The notes: generated from the sequence alone by a model not told the origin. A stretch of DNA of 64,000 nucleotides from PCC-6802 sp943367755 (GCA_943367755.1 CALRKB020000003.1:62001-126000), one strand, 5' to 3'. Counted from the first letter of the stretch, positions 8,014-18,072 are shown. Made by a program: numbers and translations.

Positions 8014-9608
8014 TGGAGTCTGTTTCTCCACTTGTTCTGGTCATATTAGACGGCTGGGGATATCGGGAAGAGACGGACGGAAATGCCATTGCTGCTGCTA
8101 ATACTCCCGTGATGGACAGTCTGTGGCATGCTTATCCAAAAACTCTAATCCAAGCCTCTGGTAAAGATGTGGGGTTACCCAAAGGTCAGATGGGTAACTC
8201 TGAGGTGGGGCACTTAAATATTGGTGCTGGTCGGGTTGTACCTCAGGAATTAGTCAGAATATCCGATGCGGTTGAGGATCGTAGTCTTTATACTAATCCC
8301 GCCTTAGTGGGCATTTGTGAGTCTGTAAAAGCTAATGGCGGTAAACTGCATCTGATGGGCTTGTGCTCTGATGGCGGTGTGCATTCGCATATGGATCATC
8401 TGTTGGCCTTATTAGATCTCGCCAAAACTCAGGGAGTCAAAGATGTCTGCGTCCATGTAATTACAGATGGACGCGATACACCTCCTACTTCAGGGATTGG
8501 CCATATCAGGAGATTGCAAAATTATCTCGATCTAGTCAGGGTAGGGCGTATCGTCACAATTAGCGGACGCTACTACGCTATGGATCGCGATCGCCGTTGG
8601 GATCGGGTGCAAAAAGCCTATGAGGTAATGACAAACGATACCATTACAGCGGACATACCAGCCACGGAAGTTTTGCTGGACACTTACGCCCAAGACATTA
8701 CTGACGAGTTTATTTTGCCAGTCAGAATTGCTAAGGGTGCCATAGAACCGGGTGATGGCATCATCTGCTTTAACTTCCGCCCTGATCGCTCGCGCGAAAT
8801 TACGCAGGCTTTGCTGACCAAAGATTTCAAGGGTTTTGCCCGTTCTCGGCAGATTACACCACTGCATGTCGCCACATTTACACAGTACGATGCCAGCTTG
8901 CCAGTGAATGTGGCTTTCCCGCCGCAAAACTTAGATCACATGCTCGGCAAAGTGATTTCCAGTCATGGCTTGCAGCAATTCCGAGCAGCGGAAACTGAGA
9001 AATATGCCCATGTCACCTATTTCTTTGATGGCGGACAGGAGGAGCCCAACCCTGGTGATGAGCGAGTCTTAGTCAATAGCCCCATGGTACCTACCTATGA
9101 CGATGAGCCAGACATGTCAGCGCGCCAAGTCACTGATGCGGTAATTGCAGCCGTGAATAAGCGCGTTTACTCGCTAATCGTGATGAACTACGCTAATCCA
9201 GATATGGTCGGCCATACTGGCAATTTTGAGGCGACGGTTGCTGGAGTTGAACATGTGGATCGCTGTCTGGGTGACCTGATCGAAAGCGTGACTAAGGCTG
9301 GCGGTACGTTACTAATTACTGCCGATCACGGCAATGCCGAATACATGTGGGATGAAGATCGCAATCCCTGGACAGCTCATACTACCAACCCAGTACCATT
9401 TATTTTGGTTGAGGGTGAGGGATTGAAAATTCACGGATATGGTGGCAATGTCAGGCTGCGTGACCATGGTCGCCTTTCCGATATTGCACCCACGATTCTG
9501 GATATTCTACAAATACCAAAGCCGGAAGAAATGACGGGTAGCTCTTTGCTGGAAACCGCTGACTATGAGGTGCAGCGGCAGAGAACTCCTGCCAAGACCA
9601 GGCTGTAG
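8007..9608 (+). CDS. gpmI: 2,3-bisphosphoglycerate-independent phosphoglycerate mutase
   Basis: This 533-residue alkaline-phosphatase-superfamily enzyme interconverts 3- and 2-phosphoglycerate in glycolysis, using two manganese ions. LVILDGWGYRE near the N-terminus supplies a metal Asp. GNSEVGHLNIGAGR holds the nucleophilic Ser. HVITDGRDTPP and the C-terminal ADHGNAEYM complete the active site. The length matches the family. ATG 8007 follows a GTAAGGAAA-type site; a second ATG two codons on would serve equally well. The downstream gene starts 27 bp later on the same strand. Confidence 0.97.
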   Translation: MVMESVSPLVLVILDGWGYREETDGNAIAAANTPVMDSLWHAYPKTLIQASGKDVGLPKGQMGNSEVGHLNIGAGRVVPQELVRISDAVEDRSLYTNPALVGICESVKANGGKLHLMGLCSDGGVHSHMDHLLALLDLAKTQGVKDVCVHVITDGRDTPPTSGIGHIRRLQNYLDLVRVGRIVTISGRYYAMDRDRRWDRVQKAYEVMTNDTITADIPATEVLLDTYAQDITDEFILPVRIAKGAIEPGDGIICFNFRPDRSREITQALLTKDFKGFARSRQITPLHVATFTQYDASLPVNVAFPPQNLDHMLGKVISSHGLQQFRAAETEKYAHVTYFFDGGQEEPNPGDERVLVNSPMVPTYDDEPDMSARQVTDAVIAAVNKRVYSLIVMNYANPDMVGHTGNFEATVAGVEHVDRCLGDLIESVTKAGGTLLITADHGNAEYMWDEDRNPWTAHTTNPVPFILVEGEGLKIHGYGGNVRLRDHGRLSDIAPTILDILQIPKPEEMTGSSLLETADYEVQRQRTPAKTRL

Positions 9609-9635
9609 GGTGTTATTTACTATCCCTTTGATTCA

Positions 9636-12551
9636 ATGTCAAATAATTCAGGCAATGGATCTATGCCAAGGAATAGCGCTGAGTATAGGGGCGATCGCAA
9701 ACAGTTAGATGCCCTACTAAATTTGCTGGCTGAGTTGCAAGATTGTCGGCAAACCACGATTAATGTAACGCCCATGCAAGCGGATGTTGACTCTATTGAA
9801 TTGCAGTCCCCTAAAACTGCGAATTTGCCTGATTACCTCAAGCAACTAGCTGATGAAGCTGGGATCGATATCAATATCGAGAACCAGGTTAAAGATCTAG
9901 ATCGTCATCTAGATGAAGACCAGATTGACAACAAGGTGGAAGAAATTGAGGATTTAGATGCGATCACTGATTCTATCTCCTATATTCAGGATTTGTTGTT
10001 TGGCTCCTTGCCTCCGCCACAGCCAGATCCGCCACAGCCATTAGAACCAGAACCAAGTCAACATAGTCCTACAACGCCAAATCATCCGGCAGCGCAATCC
10101 CATCACTCAGATACGCCGCAAGAAAGTAGCGCTGATTCGAGCGAAGCACTGGCACTACTACAAAATATCCTGGTGCAGCCTGAGGTCGCGACTCTACGCC
10201 AATCTTTAGAGCAACTAGAGCAAAAAGTAGTTCACCTGGAGCATCAGGTTAACGATCCAACTGAACTTGATCACCTTGATCGAAAGCTAGCCGATCTTCA
10301 AAATCAGTTTGGCGACAAGTCTGAAATGCACAGCGTGCAGGCCGAATTGGCAAGCCTGGCAAAGCAGCAGGTCAATTTACCAACTGAGTTGGCCAACCTA
10401 AAACGCCAACTAGCAGATTTAGATCGGAAAATAGTTAGTCTAGAGCATCAGGTTAATGACCCAACTGAACTCGCCAACCTCGATCAAAAGCTAGCCGATC
10501 TCCAAAACCAGTTTGGGGATAAGTCAGAAATACAGGATGTGCAGACGGAACTGGCTAACCTGGCCAGGCAGCAAACCAATTTACCAACCGAGTTAGCAAA
10601 TCTGAGACGCAATCTTGCCGATTTAGCTCAACAGTTAGAAGTCGTTCAAAGACAGATACAGGAATCGCGTGCCGATCTCGATTTGGTAATAACCCTACGC
10701 GCTCAAATCGAAAGTATCGAGGCAGAACTAGCACATCTCGCGGAACAACAGCATAGATTTCCGCCTGAAATCGCGCTTTTGCTGCAAAAGGTGACCAAAA
10801 TTGAGCATCTGATTGGCGATCCCCAAAAGTTAATCGATCTGCTTTTACCTATACTCAACGAGCTGATTAGCCGAGAGGTGGGATTAGCCGGAGAGGATCT
10901 TGCCCAGGCGATCGCCCCGATCGTAGATCGGATCGTCGATCGCAATGTGCAAGCTGATAAAGCGCCAATGAGTAAAGCATTAGCCCCCGTATTACCTGAT
11001 GCGATTAGACAGCAGGCGATCGCGGCGCCAGGAGATTTTGCCAGCGCGATCGCCCCCGAACTTGGTAGCGCCATTAGAGATCAGGTGAGGGACAATGCCG
11101 ACGTGATGGTAGATGCGCTTTATCCGATTATCGGCAGCACAATCTCCAAATATATTGCCGAAGCCATTCGTAACATTAACGAGCGCGTCGAGAATACCCT
11201 CAGCGTTGAAGGGGTATCGCGCAAGGTACGGGCGAAATTACAAGGTGTATCAGAAGCGGAGCTAATTTTCAAAGAGGCAATCGGTTTTAAAGTCCAAGCG
11301 GTTTTCTTAATTCATAAAGGTTCTGGCCTGATTATTGCGGAAGCACAGCCCACAGGCGCACAAGAGCTAGAGTCAGAAATGATTGCAGGTATGCTCACGG
11401 CAATTCGCAGCTTTGCCAATGACTGCATAGCTACAGGAGGTACAGCTTCAGAGCTAGACGAAATTGACTACGGCAGTTTCAAGATTCTGTTGGAAGTGGC
11501 AGGGTTTTGCTACCTGGCGATCGTCGTAGAAGGTGAGCCGCCCCAACAATTTATTCGGAAAGTGCGCGACACACTCGGCAAACTCGTGCAGGAATATCAT
11601 CAGCCGATCGAGCAGTTTGATGGCGATCCTGAGACCATCCCCGATCAGGTACCCCAAATTACTGGAGAGCTGGTAGAAAGCCACATTCAGCAGAAAACTA
11701 CTAAACCCAAAGGCTTGGTAATTTTAGCGGCAATCTTTTTGGGGCTGGTCATAGTGCCATGGGGCATCTGGCAATTTCGCCAGAGTATCGAACGTCGTAT
11801 TGCCGCCAATGCTGCGGCAGCGCTTTTGGCTGCACCAGAGCTATCAATCTATCGTCTTGAGGTAGAAGCGCATCAGGATCGCGTTACTTTACATGGACGC
11901 GTTCCCAATCAATACTTACGTTATTTAGCCGAGCAGGTTGCCAAAACCTCTCTCAGCAATTTGCCCAGCGATCTGCCCATAGACAATCAAATCATTGCCG
12001 TACGCATACCTCCCGATCCCACTCAAACAGCCTCGGAAATTGAGCGGGCGATCGCTACATTCAATCAGTTAGATGGCATTAAAATTAGGGCAAATTTCGC
12101 TAACGGGAAGGTAACCGTTACAGGCAGCGCTCCTAGCAGTATTGATGCCCAGAGGATCTCCCAGAGCTTGTCCCAAATCCCAGGTGTGGATTCCGCGATC
12201 GTCACGATTGACACTACACCGCCAATAATTAAGACAAGGATTTTCTTCCCTTCTGAATCAGCTCAGATTACCGCAAAAGAAGCCCAGAAGCTGAAGCAAG
12301 TGAAGGAATTCATCAGATCGCACCCAAAATATCACCTCAAAATTATTGGTGGTAGCGATCGCACTGGTGAGACAGAGACTAACCTTCGCTTAGCTTTAGA
12401 GCGCACCCAAGCTGTGAAAGCCGCTTTAGTCGCTCAAGGTGTAGAACCTCAACGTTTGCAAGCAGCAAGCCGTGCCGAGTTAAGTATTAGTGAAGGTGAG
12501 CCGGAATGGACTGGCAGGCGTGTAGAATTTGAGATAATTAAGCCTAAGTAA
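9636..12551 (+). CDS. Coiled-coil / roadblock-like / BON / OmpA-domain membrane protein
   Basis: This 971-residue protein has a mosaic architecture. An acidic N-terminus (1-125) is followed by a Pro-rich linker (126-160). Next is a long coiled coil (about 175-375) containing two 68-residue tandem repeats. Residues about 540-640 form an alpha/beta domain (VQAVFLIHKGSGLIIAEA ... LAIVVEG) that resembles the roadblock/longin fold of GTPase regulators. One membrane segment lies at about 693-714. Beyond it are two BON-like domains (about 722-855) and a C-terminal OmpA-type peptidoglycan-binding domain (about 865-970, with the GGSDRTGETETNLRLALERT segment). The inferred topology puts the coiled coil and roadblock-like part in the cytoplasm and BON/OmpA in the periplasm. 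It is the first gene of a compact set with a small GTPase (26 bp gap) and a hybrid kinase. OmpA, BON and the membrane segment are clear; the roadblock call is inference. Confidence 0.8.
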   Translation: MSNNSGNGSMPRNSAEYRGDRKQLDALLNLLAELQDCRQTTINVTPMQADVDSIELQSPKTANLPDYLKQLADEAGIDINIENQVKDLDRHLDEDQIDNKVEEIEDLDAITDSISYIQDLLFGSLPPPQPDPPQPLEPEPSQHSPTTPNHPAAQSHHSDTPQESSADSSEALALLQNILVQPEVATLRQSLEQLEQKVVHLEHQVNDPTELDHLDRKLADLQNQFGDKSEMHSVQAELASLAKQQVNLPTELANLKRQLADLDRKIVSLEHQVNDPTELANLDQKLADLQNQFGDKSEIQDVQTELANLARQQTNLPTELANLRRNLADLAQQLEVVQRQIQESRADLDLVITLRAQIESIEAELAHLAEQQHRFPPEIALLLQKVTKIEHLIGDPQKLIDLLLPILNELISREVGLAGEDLAQAIAPIVDRIVDRNVQADKAPMSKALAPVLPDAIRQQAIAAPGDFASAIAPELGSAIRDQVRDNADVMVDALYPIIGSTISKYIAEAIRNINERVENTLSVEGVSRKVRAKLQGVSEAELIFKEAIGFKVQAVFLIHKGSGLIIAEAQPTGAQELESEMIAGMLTAIRSFANDCIATGGTASELDEIDYGSFKILLEVAGFCYLAIVVEGEPPQQFIRKVRDTLGKLVQEYHQPIEQFDGDPETIPDQVPQITGELVESHIQQKTTKPKGLVILAAIFLGLVIVPWGIWQFRQSIERRIAANAAAALLAAPELSIYRLEVEAHQDRVTLHGRVPNQYLRYLAEQVAKTSLSNLPSDLPIDNQIIAVRIPPDPTQTASEIERAIATFNQLDGIKIRANFANGKVTVTGSAPSSIDAQRISQSLSQIPGVDSAIVTIDTTPPIIKTRIFFPSESAQITAKEAQKLKQVKEFIRSHPKYHLKIIGGSDRTGETETNLRLALERTQAVKAALVAQGVEPQRLQAASRAELSISEGEPEWTGRRVEFEIIKPK
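10224..10631 (+). repeat. Two tandem 204-bp coding repeats in the coiled coil
   Basis: Codons 197-264 and 265-332 encode near-identical 68-residue units. Each begins K-[VI]-V-x-LEHQVNDPTEL, contains KLADLQNQFGDKSE, and ends with LPTELANL-[KR]-R-x-LADL. The copies differ by scattered substitutions, mostly conservative, which suggests an in-frame duplication kept under selection for coiled-coil length. Confidence 0.85.
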
Positions 12552-12577
12552 GGGTTTAACCAATTCGTAAGTAGTGC

Positions 12578-13105
12578 ATGTCCACCATATCCAAAAAAAT
12601 CTGCCTCATTGGTGACTTTGGGGTGGGGAAAACTAGCCTGATTCGCCGCTTTGTCGATCGCTCTTTCAGCGACCAGTATCTTTCTACGGTTGGGGTCAAA
12701 ATATCGCGTAAACTTGTCGATCTCTCAGGAGGGCAGACAGAAACGGATACCAGCGTCCAACTGGTAATTTGGGATTTAGAAGGTCAAACCAAATTTAAAG
12801 CAATCGCGCCTATGCATCTCCAGGGGGCATCGGGCGCGATCGTTGTTGCAGATCTAACTCGCCAGGAAACTGTAGAAAACGCAAGAGAGCATATGGAACT
12901 CTGCACCAAAATTAACCCCAAAGCCTGGATGATTTTGGCGCTAAATAAAGCTGATTTAGTTGGGGCAGAGCAAATGACCAGGCTCGCGAAACTGCATAAT
13001 TTTGTCGATCTGCCCTTAGCGATCGGAATATATCAAACCTCAGCCAAGACAGGAGAAGCAGTAGACTTGATTTTCCAGCAACTGGCCTCCAAGATGGTGG
13101 TATAG
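12578..13105 (+). CDS. Rab/Ras-like small GTPase
   Basis: This 175-residue protein has every G motif of the Ras superfamily: P-loop GDFGVGKTS (about 12-20), a Rab-like switch I YLSTVGVKI, WDLEGQTKF in switch II with the catalytic Gln, NKAD for guanine, and SAKTG. There is no C-terminal lipidation cysteine (it ends KMVV). It should be a cytoplasmic molecular switch. Adjacent genes suggest a partner with a roadblock-like domain upstream and a sensor kinase downstream (24 bp gap). Prokaryotic relatives include MglA, which sets polarity in myxobacteria, and several uncharacterised families. This protein looks closer to Rab in switch II. Confidence 0.9.
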   Translation: MSTISKKICLIGDFGVGKTSLIRRFVDRSFSDQYLSTVGVKISRKLVDLSGGQTETDTSVQLVIWDLEGQTKFKAIAPMHLQGASGAIVVADLTRQETVENAREHMELCTKINPKAWMILALNKADLVGAEQMTRLAKLHNFVDLPLAIGIYQTSAKTGEAVDLIFQQLASKMVV

Positions 13106-13129
13106 CAATCCTAGAGCATTAACCAAGCG

Positions 13130-15493
13130 ATGAGAACCTTACTACGCAAGTTACTGGCACCGCGTCACATGGAGTATCTGCTCCTGGATCGCAACCTGAA
13201 TATCCAGGAGCTATCTATTGGTGTGGATCGGTTTGCTGAGAATATCGATGATGTGGTAGAGGGAAATGATGTGCGATTGGGCTTCCCAGAGCTAATTGGG
13301 TTGGAAGAAGTGCTTGACAATATTTTGCAGGGGTATCGCAACTCATTTGAGTTAAAAGGTATAACTAGGGAAGTCAAAGCCCATCGCTCCAAGCTTCTCT
13401 ATTTTGATGTCAATATCATGTCAGATGAGGATCCTGAACGAAACCAGGATCGCTTACTGATCTTATTTGAAGATGTCACCGAGAGAATGGAACTGGAGCA
13501 AAATCTGGTTCAACGCGGCAATGAAGCCAGTCTGCTGTTGAGTGCGCTCAATTCCACCCACGACTACTTAGACAAGATCGTCACTTTTATGGCCGATGCA
13601 CTAATAGTCACCAGTGCTGATGGCACGATCAAAACGGTTAATCATGCTACCCAAGATCTATTCGGCTATAGCGAAGCAGAACTGATCGGCCAACATATCT
13701 CATCAGTAATTCCATCCCAAGAACTGTGGGAGCGCGTACAGCATGCTTATATGCTTGGGCAAACCGATCTGCTCCTAAATGCTGAGGTTAACTGCATCAC
13801 TCAGACAAGCAAAGCACAGACCACGATCGCTTTTTCTTGTTCTGCGATCAGTTCAGGCGATCTGCACGACTTTATCTACATTGGGCGTGATATCACCGAA
13901 CTCAAACAGGCAGAAGACAAATTAAAGGTGGCACGGGCGATCGCGGAGTCAGCCTCCCAGTCCAAAAGCCTGTTTTTAGCGAATATGAGTCACGAAATTC
14001 GCACACCCATGAATGCCGTGCTGGGCATGACAGAATTGCTGCTGGATACATCTCTCAGTGGCGAACAGCGGGACTTTGTGGAAAGTATCCGCCTCAGCGG
14101 AGATGCTCTACTCAACCTGATCAATGAGATTTTAGATCTATCAAAGCTTGAAGCAGGTGAGATGCAGTTAGAAAGCCTGGAATTCGATCTGCGCAACTGT
14201 GCCGAAGAGGTAACTGATCTGCTCGCTCCCCAAGCTCAAATCAAAGGGCTAGAGATTGTCAATCTGATCGAGCGGAATGTGCCAGATCGGGTGTTAGGCG
14301 ATCGCAATCGCATTCGCCAGGTAATTACGAATCTGATGGGAAATGCGATCAAATTTACCTCTAGAGGCGAGGTAACGTTGCGCCTGGAAGTCACATCGCG
14401 CAGCAAAAATGCCGATACTATTCTTTTTTCCGTAATCGATACAGGCATAGGCATTTCCCCGGAACAGCAAAAGAAACTGTTTATGCCATTTTCGCAAGTA
14501 GATGCTTCCACCACACGCCAGTATGGCGGTACGGGCTTGGGCTTGGCAATTTGCAAGCAGATTGTTGGACTCATGCAAGGTGAAATCGGTATAGAAAGTA
14601 ACGCTGGGCGAGGTTCAATCTTCTGGTTTGCGATCCCATTTGAGCGGCCACGCGACCTGCCGCCACCCCAGCACCTTAAATCCCTGGCTGGTAAGCGCTT
14701 ACTCGTTGTAGATGATAATGCTAATAGTCGGTGTGCGATTCGGCAATTGGCTACTAGCTGGCAGATGCAAGTTGATGCGGTTGCGAGTTGTACTGAAGCG
14801 ATCGCAGCGTTACAAAGCAATTTAGCCGATCAACGTTTCTATGATGTAGTTGCGATCGATCTAGAAATGCCAGAGCTAGATGGCATTGTCTTGGGGCAGC
14901 AAATTAAATCCATCGCTGAATTTGCGGAATTGCCGCTCATTTTGCTCACAACGATTAATCAGATGGATATTACTCGTAAAGCAATGGGTACCTTTGCAGA
15001 GTATGTATTCAAGCCAGTGCGATCGTCGCGATTATTAGAAGCGATCGAGAAAGCCTTGGGAATTAGCAGAGCAGACTCACCATTGCCGCAGGAAATGACT
15101 GCGCCCAAAGTGCCCTCCACAAAATCAACATCCCAGATTCTGCTTGCCGAAGATAATCCAACTAACCAGAAAGTAGCAGTGAAGCTCTTGGAAAAACTTG
15201 GTTATAGCGTTAAGGTGGCGGCTAACGGCCAGGAAGTGCTGCAACAATTAGAGGAAACGCCCTACGATCTGATTTTGATGGATTGTCAAATGCCTTTACT
15301 GGATGGCTATGCTACGACTCAAGAAATTCGACGCCGTCAGGGCGATCGCAGTCATACCGTAATTATTGCCATGACCGCAAATGCGATGAAAGAAGATAGA
15401 GATAAATGTATAGCGGCAGGTATGGATGACTATGTCAGCAAACCCATCTCTAAAGACCAGATTCAGGCGGTTCTCCAGCAATGGGGGAAATAA
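13130..15493 (+). CDS. Hybrid histidine kinase with two PAS-type domains and two receiver domains
   Basis: The protein has 787 residues. The N-terminal 125 or so residues form a PAS-like domain (MEYLLLDRNLNIQELS...). A second, clearer PAS follows at about 145-260 (ADALIVTSADGTIKTVNHATQDLFGYSEAELIG). Next come HisKA with the phospho-His in SHEIRTPMN (about 288), HATPase with the usual DTGIGI and GGTGLGLAI boxes, and two receivers. Receiver 1 (LLVVDDN, Asp in DLEMPELDG) looks functional. Receiver 2 (ILLAEDN, Asp in MDCQMPLLDG, Lys in SKPI) is canonical. There is no membrane segment, so the kinase is soluble. It is the last gene of the OmpA/GTPase set, and its end faces the convergent kinase gene at 15511. 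Confidence 0.93.
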   Translation: MRTLLRKLLAPRHMEYLLLDRNLNIQELSIGVDRFAENIDDVVEGNDVRLGFPELIGLEEVLDNILQGYRNSFELKGITREVKAHRSKLLYFDVNIMSDEDPERNQDRLLILFEDVTERMELEQNLVQRGNEASLLLSALNSTHDYLDKIVTFMADALIVTSADGTIKTVNHATQDLFGYSEAELIGQHISSVIPSQELWERVQHAYMLGQTDLLLNAEVNCITQTSKAQTTIAFSCSAISSGDLHDFIYIGRDITELKQAEDKLKVARAIAESASQSKSLFLANMSHEIRTPMNAVLGMTELLLDTSLSGEQRDFVESIRLSGDALLNLINEILDLSKLEAGEMQLESLEFDLRNCAEEVTDLLAPQAQIKGLEIVNLIERNVPDRVLGDRNRIRQVITNLMGNAIKFTSRGEVTLRLEVTSRSKNADTILFSVIDTGIGISPEQQKKLFMPFSQVDASTTRQYGGTGLGLAICKQIVGLMQGEIGIESNAGRGSIFWFAIPFERPRDLPPPQHLKSLAGKRLLVVDDNANSRCAIRQLATSWQMQVDAVASCTEAIAALQSNLADQRFYDVVAIDLEMPELDGIVLGQQIKSIAEFAELPLILLTTINQMDITRKAMGTFAEYVFKPVRSSRLLEAIEKALGISRADSPLPQEMTAPKVPSTKSTSQILLAEDNPTNQKVAVKLLEKLGYSVKVAANGQEVLQQLEETPYDLILMDCQMPLLDGYATTQEIRRRQGDRSHTVIIAMTANAMKEDRDKCIAAGMDDYVSKPISKDQIQAVLQQWGK

Positions 15494-15510
15494 TATCTGT
15501 CTAAACCTAG

Positions 15511-17145
15511 CTAAAATAATCGCTTGCTGCCATCAGGGCGAATCGTACTCCAGTTAGTTTTAGCGGTCGCCAACTGCTCATCTGTTACCTTCGCACCTTT
15601 GAGATCGGCACCACAAAGATTCGCTCCCCGCAAATTCGCTTGACTGAGATAGGCACCCTTCAGATTAGCTCCGCTAAGATTAGCCCCACTGAGATCGGAT
15701 TTACTCATATAGGCAAATTGCAACGTTGCCTCTCGAAGATCCGCTTGAGCTAGACAGGCACCACCTAGATCGGCTTTGGTTAATATTGCCCGCTGCATCT
15801 TAGCTTGTGAAAGATTAGCCCCATTCAGCTTTGCCTGCGTCATAATTGCGCCCTGAAAACTGGCACCGACAAGGTTAGCTTGACAGAAATCAGTCTCAAC
15901 CAACTTAGAGCGACTCATAACCACGCCCGCTAACGTAGCACTGGCGAGCGATGCTTTTGTTAAATCCAGGCTAGCGAAGTTGCGCTTGCCATGCCCATAC
16001 TCGACAATTACCTTGCGCCCACCCTTAAGATCCTTACTAAACCTTGTATAGCCTTGAGTGGAAGCCAAACTAATCTGAGACTCGCCAGCTTGTGTCCCAG
16101 ACCAATTGCGTGCAGCTTGAATGCGGGAGTTGGGCTGAGAAGATCGATTGCTTGATGCGGGTGCAACCGAAATTGAGGATGCGATGGGCGATGGTGGCGA
16201 CACATCTGGAGAACTGGCTGCACCAGAGCCTGAAGGCCCACGATCTGCCAAGGCCTGCACGACTTCTGCTGCTGTCCTAAACCGATGTGTGACGGAAGGC
16301 TGCAACATCCGATCAAACAGCGCTGTGAGATGGGCACTAACTTGAATTTGCGATCGCCAATTAATTTGACCTGTGTAAGGATCGTGGCCGAAGTCTTTTG
16401 GTGATCGCCCAGTTAGCAAATACAAGCAGCTCATGGCTACAGCATAGAGATCGCTGGAGAATACCGGCCTCATAGCCATTTGTTCTGGTGGCGCAAAGCC
16501 TGGCGTACCGATCGCAAAGTTAGTCAGCAACCCGCTGGGGTCTTCACCTGGTTCCCGATCCACGCTAGTCTTATTCACCTGAGTAGACACAGCACCAAAG
16601 TCGATTAAGACTAACTGTCCATCTTGCTTACGCCGAATTACATTCGCAGGCTTAATATCTCGATGGATAACACCATTCTCGTGGATAAATCCGACAGCAG
16701 GCAAAATTTCCATTAAAACTTTGCGAATATCGATCTCGTTAAAGGTGCCGCGCCGCTCAAACTCTTGCTTTAGCGTTTCACCTTCCACATATTCTTGGAC
16801 GAGATAAAAGTTTGTTTCTTCCTCAAAATAATCTAGCAAGCGAGGAATTTGTGGATGATTGCCAATTTTACCTAATGTAAATGCCTCACGCTCAAATAGC
16901 TCCCGTGACATCTTCAAGATGCTGGGCGATTGAGAGTTAGGACGTAACTGCTTGATTACGCAGGTTGGATGCCCGGGTAGACCTTCATCTGCAGCTAAGA
17001 AAGTCGCTCCGAAACCACCCTTACCAAGTGGACGACTAGCTTTGTAGCGATCGCGTAATCTGAGTTTATACCCACAAGCAGCACAAATGCTGACTTGGTC
17101 AGAGTTCTCAGGTCGAGGACAATTCGGATTAACGCAATAGCTCAC
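15511..17145 (-). CDS. spkB: SpkB-type Ser/Thr protein kinase with pentapeptide repeats
   Basis: The GTG at 17145 gives the usual N-terminus (SYCVNPNCP...). A GTG three codons upstream is less likely. The first 25 residues carry a CxxxxC...CxxC cluster like a zinc ribbon. The kinase domain follows, with GKGGFG (glycine loop), VIKQL (Lys), VIHRDIKPAN (catalytic loop), LIDFGAV and GTPGFAPPEQ. After a Ser/Pro-rich linker, the C-terminal third is a run of A(D/N)LxX pentapeptide repeats. This cysteine-kinase-pentapeptide layout matches Synechocystis SpkB, linked in the literature to oxidative-stress tolerance. The kinase activity is confident; the orthology is probable. Confidence 0.88.
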   Translation of the reverse strand: MSYCVNPNCPRPENSDQVSICAACGYKLRLRDRYKASRPLGKGGFGATFLAADEGLPGHPTCVIKQLRPNSQSPSILKMSRELFEREAFTLGKIGNHPQIPRLLDYFEEETNFYLVQEYVEGETLKQEFERRGTFNEIDIRKVLMEILPAVGFIHENGVIHRDIKPANVIRRKQDGQLVLIDFGAVSTQVNKTSVDREPGEDPSGLLTNFAIGTPGFAPPEQMAMRPVFSSDLYAVAMSCLYLLTGRSPKDFGHDPYTGQINWRSQIQVSAHLTALFDRMLQPSVTHRFRTAAEVVQALADRGPSGSGAASSPDVSPPSPIASSISVAPASSNRSSQPNSRIQAARNWSGTQAGESQISLASTQGYTRFSKDLKGGRKVIVEYGHGKRNFASLDLTKASLASATLAGVVMSRSKLVETDFCQANLVGASFQGAIMTQAKLNGANLSQAKMQRAILTKADLGGACLAQADLREATLQFAYMSKSDLSGANLSGANLKGAYLSQANLRGANLCGADLKGAKVTDEQLATAKTNWSTIRPDGSKRLF

Positions 17146-17295
17146 GATGATCACTGTTAATTTTTAAGCCTTAAAAAAAGCTTGAGGGCAACTACTTAAA
17201 GTACAAGTCAGTACTAAAGATTTATTTTGCCCAAATATTGATAAATTCTAGCCCTTAAACCAAAGAAAGCATAGTTTGGGATGGCTCTAATAATC

Positions 17296-18072
17296 TTAGT
17301 AGTCTTCCCGTTCGCCTTGATCCCTAACATTGACATCAGGTACTACGTCAATGTCGGGGCGGGATGTAGGGCGTCGCCGCTTGGGTGATGGCCGATCAGT
17401 ACTTTCTGAACTGCGGCGATCGTCGCGCCCATTAGAGTTCTGATCGCGACCATTTTCGTGCCAACCGGAGTTGTCATAGCTATTGCTAGGATTACTACTT
17501 GGTTTAGGACGACGCTGCCTTGGCGGCACTGGCCGGATATCATCATCGTCTATATCGATTACAGAGTCGACTCCAGAATCAGATTCACGTCTAGAGCGAC
17601 GGTATGGTCTCTCCTGGTCTGTATCACCTCTTAGTTCTGTTGGTCGAGGTGGACTGTTTCCCGTCCCACGCATGCGACGGGTATCGCGCACACGGCGAGG
17701 TGAAATTTCTCTGCTTGGATCGAGTTCGACTCGATAATCTGGTCTGATTGGTTCTTCATCCATCATTGAACCCATAGGCTGTGTTGTGCGTCTGGCTTGG
17801 GTAGATAGCGCTTGACGTAACACCAGAGTTTCGATCGCAAACCAGCCCCCAAACCCAACAATTAGCACATGGGCTAGCTGGGTGGTAATGTCCATGCGGA
17901 AGTTGAAAGCTAGCAGAATAATGCCGTAAACCAAAGCAATTGCAGAGAAAAAGATATCGTGATCTCTGGCTAACTCTGGCCGGAAGCTACGCACAAAATA
18001 AAGTCCTACACCTCCAAGTGCAGCAACTATTGCCAGGATAATCATCAGCGGATTACCGCCTATATTAATCAT
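17296..18072 (-). CDS. ycf66: Ycf66-family protein
   Basis: The protein has 258 residues. The N-terminal part (about 1-90) has three or four hydrophobic segments with the Ycf66 core (YFVRSFRPELARDHDIFFSAIALVYGIILLAFNFRMD). The rest is a low-complexity hydrophilic tail rich in Arg, Asp, Ser and Pro, variable in this family. Ycf66 is found in cyanobacteria and some plastids, and its function is not known. Its position next to psbX on the same strand is common in cyanobacteria. Confidence 0.88.
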   Translation of the reverse strand: MINIGGNPLMIILAIVAALGGVGLYFVRSFRPELARDHDIFFSAIALVYGIILLAFNFRMDITTQLAHVLIVGFGGWFAIETLVLRQALSTQARRTTQPMGSMMDEEPIRPDYRVELDPSREISPRRVRDTRRMRGTGNSPPRPTELRGDTDQERPYRRSRRESDSGVDSVIDIDDDDIRPVPPRQRRPKPSSNPSNSYDNSGWHENGRDQNSNGRDDRRSSESTDRPSPKRRRPTSRPDIDVVPDVNVRDQGEREDY

